DNA from: Streptomyces sp. Root431
GTDB lineage: Bacteria; Actinomycetota; Actinomycetes; Streptomycetales; Streptomycetaceae
Direction: 5' to 3'
Length of the DNA: 64,000 nucleotides
NCBI RefSeq assembly: GCF_001426585.1
Contig: NZ_LMEI01000012.1
Span: 462,056 to 526,055, forward strand
Below are positions 54,500 through 61,368 of the stretch, piece by piece; the stretch's first letter is position 1; each line of letters starts with the position of its first letter. Position numbers and translations under genes: made by a program. The notes beneath the pieces are model-generated. The model ran no database searches and was not told where the DNA came from. It saw only the letters and a program-made list of their open reading frames with translations.

Positions 54500-57400
54500 C
54501 TACTCGCCAAGCCGGTAGCGGATCTTCTTGACGAGTTCCTTCAGGTCGGGCTGACGCAGGAGGCTGTAGTGGTCCGCGTCGAGCTCCACCACCGTCGGGG
54601 GCCGGGTCGACCAGCCCTCGACGTTCTCCAGGAAGGAGTAGTCGTCACCCTCCGCCTTGAAGAGGGTGACGGGGCAGGTCACGTGACGCTCCGTGAGTTC
54701 CTTGAAGGTGTACGTGAACTCGAAGGTCTCCTCGACGATCGCGACGATCCGGGCGATCAAGTCCGGGTCGAGGGAGGGGAAACGGTCCGCCACGAGGGAG
54801 ACGAAGGACATGCGGTCCTCCGCCGTCACCGTCGGGTCGATCTCGCCCGCGAAGACCGAGTAGAGGATCGTCACGAACGCCGGGTTCTCGTACGAGGCAC
54901 CGCCCGACTCCGACGAGCGGACCTTCGGCGAGCCGGGGGCGATGAGGAAGAGGTTCTCCACCTGCTCCCCCGCCGCCTCCAGGAGGTGCGCCGACTCGAA
55001 GGCCACCCGGGCGCCGAAGGAGTAGCCCCAGAGGGTGTACGGGCCGGTGGGCTGGCGGCGGCGGATCGCGGCGACGTCGGCCGCCGCCATCTCGCGGATC
55101 GTGGCGTACGGCTCCTCGCCCCGGTTGATGCCGTAGGCCTGCACCCCGTAGACCGGGCGGTCGATGCCGATCCCCTCGGCCAGGTGCCGCAGGTTCATCG
55201 TGTAGCCGCCGAGACCCGGCCAGCAGTACACCGGGGACCGCGCGCCGGCCGCGTGCAGCCGTACGAGCCGGGAGGCGGGGGCCGCGGCGGCGCCGTCCAC
55301 CCGGTGGGCGAGCTTCTCGATCGTCGGCGACTCGAAGAGGATCTGGAGCGGGAGCCGCGCGCCGAACTCGCGGTTGATGCGCGTGATCAGGGCGACGGCG
55401 ATGAGCGAGTTGCCGCCCGACTCGAAGAAGTCGTCCAGGACGGAGACCGCCTCGACCTCCTCGTACTTGAGCGCCGCCGCCCAGATCTCCGCGAGCCTGC
55501 CCTCCGTGCGCGTCCTCGGCAGGACGTGCGGGCGGCCGTGCAGGCCGGCGTTGACCACGGCCAGGTCGCCGAGCGCCTTCGCGTCCACCTTGCCGTTCGC
55601 CGACAGGGGCAGCCGGTCCAGGACCACGACCCGGTTCGGGATCATGTAGTCCGGCAGGTGGTGGACGAGGTCGTCGCGGATCATCTCCGCCGGGCCCTTC
55701 ATGTGGACCGTGTCCTCGTACATGCCCTCGCTGAGCCGCTGCTCCTCGCTGACCCTGCCCCCGACGAAGAAGTACGAGGGACCCGTCGGCCGGTTCGCCG
55801 CCGTGAGGATCTCGTCCATGCGGCGGGCCGCCGGCAGCGGGTGGCCCGACTTCGAGCTGTAGCCGGAGGACATGAACCCCAGGCCGTGATCGCCGAGTTG
55901 GAGGCGCTGGAGCGCGCGACCCAGGTCGACATAGGCGCGCCGGACGTCCTGCGTGCGGCTGACCACCGTGATGCCGAGGGAGGCCCGCTCATAGACCGCC
56001 TGGTTGATGGCGATCACGTGCTTCTTCTCGACGAGGGAGGGGGAGAGAAGAGTCAAGTCGCCGTCGCAGTAGGCGTATTGACCGGCCGGGAGGTCCGGCA
56101 TCCCGCCCCCCTCGTGGGACTGGACATAGACGTCCACCTCCGGGTCGGTCCCGGGGGCCTCCGCGTCGTACGGGATCACCTCGAAGGTGCCGTCGTCGGC
56201 GGGGCGGATGTCGAGGCCGTAGCCCGGGAGGATCTCCTCGAAGAGGCCGACCATGTGGCCCGTCTCGATCTCCAGGACCTCCTGGATGTTGTTCTTGTAG
56301 ACCGGCTCGATGGCGGACCGCTTGCCGTGGAAGGAGAAGCGGAGCGAGGCCGGTTCACCGGAGGCGGGGAGCTCGCCCGTCAGGTACAGCTGGTGGCGGA
56401 CCGGGTGGTAGTAGTACGTGCCCGGGTCCAGGCCCGCGATGCCGCGCACCTCCACGGACAGCTGCGTGGCGTACAGCGCGCCGGGCGAGGCGTAGCCGTA
56501 CTTCGGGAGGAGCCGCTCCTCGCTCGTGAACTGGCCGAACCAGCGCAGCAGTTCACCCAGGTCGGCCAGGGTGAGGCTGCCGACCCGGCGGGAGCCGATG
56601 CCCTCGGGGCGGCGGGCCAGGGCCGCCAGGACGTCGGCGCGGGTGACCTCGCCTCCCTCGTAGAAGCGGTACGTCTTGCGGGCGAAGACCGTGCGGCGCA
56701 TGCGGGCCGTCGGGGTGCGGCCCGGGAGGGCGACGGCCGGGCGGCCGGCCAGGTCGGCGTCGTCGCGGGTGCCGGCGTTGGAGAGCTGGGCCTTGACCTG
56801 GAGCTTCGACTCCTTGGACTGGTGGTGGGCGCCGTGGTTGCCCTGGTCCATCAGGGCGGCTTCCTTCGGGGAGAGCTCGACGCAGGCGACGAGGTTCTGG
56901 AAGCCGGTGCGGGGCTCGTTCTTGACGATGACCGCCGCGTTCTTCACCCAGTCGTGGTTCTCGATGGCGAGGGCGATCTCGTCCAGCTCGACGCGGAAGC
57001 CGCGCAGCTTGATCTGGTTGTCGGCGCGGCCCGCGAACTGGACGGTGCCGTCCTCGTTCCAGTGGGCCAGGTCGCCCGTGCGGTAGAGGCGCTCGCCGGT
57101 GTCGGTGGTGACGAAGCGTTCGGCGGTGAGCTCCGGCCGGTCCAGGTACCCCCGCGCCACCTGGACCCCGCCGATGCACAGCTCGCCGTCGCGTATGTGG
57201 AAGGTCGTGTCGTGCGCCGGTCTGCCGATGGGTATCGCAGACGGGCTTTTGGACAGGGTCTCGCGGTCCACCGTGTGCGAGGAGGCGTTGATCGTGCACT
57301 CGGTGGGGCCGTAGAGGTTGATCAGCTCGGCGTCCGGCAACTCGGCGAGGAGCTGCGCCGCGAGGTTCCGGGAGAGGATCTCGCCGCCCGAGTAGACCCG

Positions 57401-58198
57401 GCGGAGGGACGTGCAGGTGGCGAGGCGCTCGGTGTCGACCAGGGCCTGGAGGAGGGTCGGCACGCCCTGGAGCATCGTCGCGCCGTGCGCGCGGACGGTA
57501 TCGATCAGGGCCTCGGGATCCCGGTAGACGCCGGGCGGCCCGACGGCCACGCGGGCGCCGACGGCGGGGGCGAGGATCTCCCACTGGGCGGCGTCGAAAC
57601 TCATCGGCGTCTTCTGTAAGACGGTCTCCGCCGGGCCGAGTCGATGCTCGGCGGCCATCCAGCGCATCTGGGCGACGATCGAACGGTGCTCGATCATGAC
57701 GCCCTTCGGTCTGCCCGTGGAGCCGGAGGTGTAGATGACGTACGCGAGGTCGGTGTCGGCGACGGCGTACGGCTCGGGTTCCTCGCCGGCCGTGCGCCAG
57801 GCGTGCTGGACGGCGTCCTTGAGGGTGACGACGGTCGTCCCGGGCGGGGCGAGCTCGGCGACGCGGGCGCTGAAGCGTTCCTGCGTGAAGACGATGCGGG
57901 CGCCGCTGTCCTCGATCATGTAACGGAGCCGCTCCTCGGGGTACTCCGGGGAGAGCGGGACGTAGGCGGCACCGGAACAGACGACGCCCCACGCGCCGAT
58001 GACCAGCTCCAGCGAGGGATCGACGTGCACACCGATCCGGGTGTCGGCGGTCGCCCCGAGGCTCCGGAGATGTGCCGCGAGAACGGCCGCGCCTTCCGCC
58101 AGCTCGCGGAAGGTCAGCGTCTCGTCGTCGAACACGACGGCGGTTTCGTCGGGGCGCGCGTGGGCCTCGGCGCGGAGGAGACGGTCGAGCGTGAACAT
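54500..58198 (-). CDS. Indigoidine-synthase-type NRPS (A-Ox-PCP-TE)
   Basis: A 1232-residue stand-alone synthetase, close to the 1280 or so of BpsA/IndC. Domains in order: adenylation with YIYTSGSTGRPKGVMIEH, LQKTPMSFDAAQWEILAP and NLYGPTECTINASS; an embedded SagB/McbC-like FMN oxidase (about residues 520-830; KTYRFYEGGEV, YGYASPGALYATQ), then the A-domain end (LPLSANGKVDAKAL); PCP with FFESGGNSLIAV; thioesterase with GYSFGARVAFE (GxSxG) and DADHYSLLRQP His. Aligned by eye to GrsA, the binding-pocket code is D-A-W-Q-Y-G-L-I-N-K, like known glutamine codes. The probable product is the blue pigment indigoidine. No indA/indB-type genes are adjacent, and a PPTase must come from elsewhere. ATG 58198 has GAAGGGAAG upstream. 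Confidence 0.85.
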   Translation of the reverse strand: MFTLDRLLRAEAHARPDETAVVFDDETLTFRELAEGAAVLAAHLRSLGATADTRIGVHVDPSLELVIGAWGVVCSGAAYVPLSPEYPEERLRYMIEDSGARIVFTQERFSARVAELAPPGTTVVTLKDAVQHAWRTAGEEPEPYAVADTDLAYVIYTSGSTGRPKGVMIEHRSIVAQMRWMAAEHRLGPAETVLQKTPMSFDAAQWEILAPAVGARVAVGPPGVYRDPEALIDTVRAHGATMLQGVPTLLQALVDTERLATCTSLRRVYSGGEILSRNLAAQLLAELPDAELINLYGPTECTINASSHTVDRETLSKSPSAIPIGRPAHDTTFHIRDGELCIGGVQVARGYLDRPELTAERFVTTDTGERLYRTGDLAHWNEDGTVQFAGRADNQIKLRGFRVELDEIALAIENHDWVKNAAVIVKNEPRTGFQNLVACVELSPKEAALMDQGNHGAHHQSKESKLQVKAQLSNAGTRDDADLAGRPAVALPGRTPTARMRRTVFARKTYRFYEGGEVTRADVLAALARRPEGIGSRRVGSLTLADLGELLRWFGQFTSEERLLPKYGYASPGALYATQLSVEVRGIAGLDPGTYYYHPVRHQLYLTGELPASGEPASLRFSFHGKRSAIEPVYKNNIQEVLEIETGHMVGLFEEILPGYGLDIRPADDGTFEVIPYDAEAPGTDPEVDVYVQSHEGGGMPDLPAGQYAYCDGDLTLLSPSLVEKKHVIAINQAVYERASLGITVVSRTQDVRRAYVDLGRALQRLQLGDHGLGFMSSGYSSKSGHPLPAARRMDEILTAANRPTGPSYFFVGGRVSEEQRLSEGMYEDTVHMKGPAEMIRDDLVHHLPDYMIPNRVVVLDRLPLSANGKVDAKALGDLAVVNAGLHGRPHVLPRTRTEGRLAEIWAAALKYEEVEAVSVLDDFFESGGNSLIAVALITRINREFGARLPLQILFESPTIEKLAHRVDGAAAAPASRLVRLHAAGARSPVYCWPGLGGYTMNLRHLAEGIGIDRPVYGVQAYGINRGEEPYATIREMAAADVAAIRRRQPTGPYTLWGYSFGARVAFESAHLLEAAGEQVENLFLIAPGSPKVRSSESGGASYENPAFVTILYSVFAGEIDPTVTAEDRMSFVSLVADRFPSLDPDLIARIVAIVEETFEFTYTFKELTERHVTCPVTLFKAEGDDYSFLENVEGWSTRPPTVVELDADHYSLLRQPDLKELVKKIRYRLGE

Positions 58199-58270
58199 GG
58201 CTTCCCTTCGTCTGCGGGTCCGCGGTCTGGACGGTGCCCAACCGTTGTGGACTGGGCGGTGCCCACCCCC

Positions 58271-58313
58271 GTTGTGGGCAGTCGTTCCGCTGGGGCGGGA
58301 CGGGTGGGCACAC
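58271..58313. repeat. Dispersed REP-like palindrome, copy C
   Basis: Begins GTTGTGGGCAGTCGTTCCGC and ends GGGTGGGCACAC, the same element as copies A and B at 37.4-37.6 kb. It lies in the 193-bp gap between the NRPS start and the MDMPI-type gene. The flanking bases GGGCGGTGCCCACC also recur in part. Confidence 0.75.
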
Positions 58314-58391
58314 GGGGGTAGGCGCCGCCCAGCAGGGCGCGGGCCCACACGGGCGGAGGCCAGCGGTCCTCGGGCCGCGCGGCCCGCCTCG

Positions 58392-59069
58392 TCAGCGGTA
58401 GATCAGCAGTTCGTGTTCCGTCGCGCCCGTCAGTTCGTACCGCGTGCGCACCAGCGGGCGGCCCGAGTAGATGCGGATCAGGGTCGCCGCGTCCCCGTGG
58501 AAGCGGGCCGGTTCCCGGCCCTCGATTTCGTTGCCGAGGGCGACGGGGTGGTGTTCGCGGCCCTCCAGGACGCCCATCAGGCGCGGCGTCTCCCGTTTGC
58601 GGCTCGTGACCGAGAGGAGGGGGAGCGCGAGGTCGAGGCTGTCGCCGCAGTACGCGCCGGGTTCGCCGAAGGCCTCCCGGACGTCTCCGGCGTGGACCCA
58701 CTCGCCGAGCGCGACGGCGTCGAGCCGACCGTCCTCGCGGGCGGCGATGACGGGGCCCGCCTCCGTCAGGCCGCGTTCGAGTTCGTCGAGGATCCGCCCG
58801 AGGGGCCAGTCCTCGCGTTCGGCCACGTCGCACGCGTTGGCCTCCGGCAGGAACACGCCTTCCTCCAGGCGGTCCTCGACGATGCGGACGAGGGCCGCCC
58901 CGCAGTGGGCGACGACCTGCCGGGCGGTCCAGCCGGGGCAGGCGGTGCGCAGTTCGTACGCCTCCGGGGGCGTGCGGCGCAGCAGCGGCATCAGCAGGTC
59001 CCGCTCCGTCGTCAGGAGCCGGTCCGGGAGCCAGGGGTCACGGGTGTCGTCCGTGCAGTCCGTACACAT
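58392..59069 (-). CDS. Maleylpyruvate isomerase-fold (mycothiol-dependent DinB/MDMPI-like) protein
   Basis: 225 residues. LLTTERDLLMPLLRRTPPEAYELRTACPGWTARQVVAHCGAALVRI is the N-terminal four-helix bundle signature of the MDMPI family (CPGWTxxQVVAHxG with a metal His), and the C-terminal SCP2/MDMPI_C-like part is ATLIRIYSGRPLVRTRYELTGATEHELLIYR. Members often use mycothiol as a cofactor or bind metals in thiol chemistry. GTG or ATG at 59069; it precedes ahcY in minus-strand order by 6 bp and may extend that operon. Confidence 0.8.
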   Translation of the reverse strand: MCTDCTDDTRDPWLPDRLLTTERDLLMPLLRRTPPEAYELRTACPGWTARQVVAHCGAALVRIVEDRLEEGVFLPEANACDVAEREDWPLGRILDELERGLTEAGPVIAAREDGRLDAVALGEWVHAGDVREAFGEPGAYCGDSLDLALPLLSVTSRKRETPRLMGVLEGREHHPVALGNEIEGREPARFHGDAATLIRIYSGRPLVRTRYELTGATEHELLIYR

Positions 59070-59075
59070 GCCGGC

Positions 59076-60515
59076 TCAGTAGCGGTAGTGGTCCGGCTTG
59101 TACGGGCCCTCCACCGGGACCCCGATGTACGACGCCTGCTCGGGGCGGAGCGTCGTGAGGCGGACGCCCAAGGCGTCCAGGTGCAGTCGCGCCACCTTCT
59201 CGTCGAGGTGCTTGGGGAGGGTGTAGACGTCCACCGGGTACTCCTCCGGCTTCGTGTACAGCTCGATCTGCGCGAGGGTCTGGTCGGCGAAGGAGTTCGA
59301 CATGACGAAGGAGGGGTGGCCGGTCGCGTTGCCGAGGTTGAGGAGGCGGCCTTCCGACAGGACGATGACCACCTTGCCGTCTTCGAACGTCCAGGTGTGG
59401 ACCTGCGGCTTGACCTCGTCCTTCACGATCCCCGGGATCCGCGCCAGGCCCGCCATGTCGATCTCGTTGTCGAAGTGGCCGATGTTCCCGACGATCGCCT
59501 GGTGCTTCATGCGGGCGATGTCGGACGCCATGATGATGTCCTTGTTGCCGGTGGTCGTGATGAAGATGTCGGCCGTCTCGACCACGTCCTCCAGCGTCGC
59601 CACCTGGTAGCCGTCCATGGCCGCCTGGAGCGCGCAGATCGGGTCGATCTCGGTGACGATCACGCGGGCGCCCTGGCCGCGCAGCGACTCCGCCGAGCCC
59701 TTGCCGACGTCGCCGTAGCCGCAGACGACCGCCGTCTTGCCGCCGATCAGCACGTCCGTCGCGCGGTTGATGCCGTCGATGAGGGAGTGCCGGCAGCCGT
59801 ACTTGTTGTCGAACTTCGACTTCGTCACGGCGTCGTTCACGTTGATCGCCGGGAAGAGCAGCGCGCCCTCGCGGTGCATCTCGTACAGGCGGTGGACGCC
59901 CGTCGTGGTCTCCTCCGTCACGCCGCGGATGCCGGCGGCGATGGTCGACCAGTCGAGTTCGCTGTTCTCCAACAGGGCCCGCATGACGGTCAGTTCCTCA
60001 TTGGACGCCTCGGGCAGCCTGCCGGTCTTCCGGTACTCGACACCCAGGTGGACCAGGGCCGTCGCGTCACCGCCGTCGTCCAGGATCATGTTCGGGCCGA
60101 GGGACGAGGACCGGCCATCAGACGCAGCGGGGCCGTCGGCGCCGGGCCAGGTCAGCGCCTGCTCGGTGCACCACCAGTACTCCTCCAGGGTCTCGCCCTT
60201 CCAGGCGAAGACCGGGATGCCGGCGGCGGCGATCGCGGCGGCCGCGTGGTCCTGCGTCGAGTAGATGTTGCAGGACACCCAGCGGACCTCGGCGCCGAGC
60301 GCGACGAGCGTCTCGATGAGGACGGCGGTCTGCACGGTCATGTGGAGGGAGCCGGTGATCCGGGCGCCCGCCAGCGGCCGCGTGGCCGCGTACTCCCGGC
60401 GGATGGACATCAGGCCCGGCATCTCGTGCTCCGCCAGGGTGATCTCCTTGCGGCCGAACTCGGCGAGGGAGATGTCGGCGACCTTGTAGTCGGTGAAGGT
60501 GAAGGCGTCAGACAT
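59076..60515 (-). CDS. ahcY: Adenosylhomocysteinase
   Basis: A 479-residue SAH hydrolase that reversibly cleaves S-adenosylhomocysteine to adenosine and homocysteine and so pulls methylation forward. It has SLHMTVQTAVLIETL, EYWWCTEQAL, the NAD-binding GKTAVVCGYGDVGKGSAESLRGQG motif, NVNDAVTKSKFDNKYGCRHSL and the actinobacterial insert near residue 135. C-terminal KPDHYRY is standard. ATG 60515 (GGAG upstream) overlaps metF by 8 bp. The gene completes the methyl cycle with MetH and MetF. Confidence 0.96.
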   Translation of the reverse strand: MSDAFTFTDYKVADISLAEFGRKEITLAEHEMPGLMSIRREYAATRPLAGARITGSLHMTVQTAVLIETLVALGAEVRWVSCNIYSTQDHAAAAIAAAGIPVFAWKGETLEEYWWCTEQALTWPGADGPAASDGRSSSLGPNMILDDGGDATALVHLGVEYRKTGRLPEASNEELTVMRALLENSELDWSTIAAGIRGVTEETTTGVHRLYEMHREGALLFPAINVNDAVTKSKFDNKYGCRHSLIDGINRATDVLIGGKTAVVCGYGDVGKGSAESLRGQGARVIVTEIDPICALQAAMDGYQVATLEDVVETADIFITTTGNKDIIMASDIARMKHQAIVGNIGHFDNEIDMAGLARIPGIVKDEVKPQVHTWTFEDGKVVIVLSEGRLLNLGNATGHPSFVMSNSFADQTLAQIELYTKPEEYPVDVYTLPKHLDEKVARLHLDALGVRLTTLRPEQASYIGVPVEGPYKPDHYRY

Positions 60516-61368
60516 GGACAACGCTCCTTGCGCTCATGATGGTTCGGTGGATTTCCAGGGCCGCCGTCGACTTGTTCAGCGTGATGTAGTGCAGGCCCGG
60601 CGCGCCCTCGTCGAGGAGTCGCAGACCCATCTGCGTGGCGTGCTCCACGCCGATGCGGTACGCCGCGGCCGGGTCGTCCTTCGCCGCCTCCAGGCGGTGC
60701 GCCAGGTCCTCGGGGAAGGCGGCGTCGCTGAGCTCCGCGAAGCGCCGGATCTGGCGTACGTCCGTCGCCGGCATGATCTCCGGGATGATCGGGGTGTCGC
60801 AGCCGGCCGCCGCGACCCGGTCCCGCAGCCGCAGGTAGTCCTCCGGGTCGAAGAACATCTGCGTGATGGCGTAGTCGGCGCCGGCACGGCACTTGGCGAC
60901 GAAGTGGGCGAGGTCGGAGGCCGGGTCGGGCGACCTCGGATGGCCTTCCGGGAAGGCGGCCACGCCGATCCGGAACTCGCCCAACGAGCGGACGAGTTCC
61001 ACCAGTTCGTAGGCATACGCGAAGCCCTGCGGGTGCGGAGTCCACGCGCCGCGCGGATCGCCCGGCGGGTCGCCGCGCAGGACGAGTACGTCCCGTACCC
61101 CGGCATCGGCATACGCGCCGATGATGGCCCGCAGTTCCGCGACCGAGTGCCCGACGGCCGTCAGGTGCGCCACCGGCCGCAGGGTCGTCTCGGTCGCGAT
61201 CCGCTTCGTGACGTCGATGGTCCGGTCGCGGGACGAGCCGCCCGCGCCGTACGTCACGGAGACGAAGTCCGGGGACAGGGCCTCGACCCGGCGGATCGCG
61301 TCCCACAGGGTCCGCTCGCCCTTGTCCGTCTTCGGCGGGAAGAACTCGAAGGAGTACGTGGGGCTCAC
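60508..61368 (-). CDS. metF: Methylenetetrahydrofolate reductase
   Basis: 286 residues, FAD-containing TIM barrel. YSFEFFPPKTDKGERTLW opens the protein, VSVTYGAGGSSRDRTID the FAD region, VLRGDPPGD the folate loop with the conserved Asp, and HFVAKCRAGADYAITQMFFDPEDYLRLRD the core of the family. It reduces 5,10-methylene-THF to 5-methyl-THF, the methyl donor for MetH. The GTG at 61368 overlaps the metH stop by 4 bp and the stop overlaps ahcY by 8 bp, so three enzymes of one cycle are coupled. Confidence 0.95.
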   Translation of the reverse strand: MSPTYSFEFFPPKTDKGERTLWDAIRRVEALSPDFVSVTYGAGGSSRDRTIDVTKRIATETTLRPVAHLTAVGHSVAELRAIIGAYADAGVRDVLVLRGDPPGDPRGAWTPHPQGFAYAYELVELVRSLGEFRIGVAAFPEGHPRSPDPASDLAHFVAKCRAGADYAITQMFFDPEDYLRLRDRVAAAGCDTPIIPEIMPATDVRQIRRFAELSDAAFPEDLAHRLEAAKDDPAAAYRIGVEHATQMGLRLLDEGAPGLHYITLNKSTAALEIHRTIMSARSVVHV

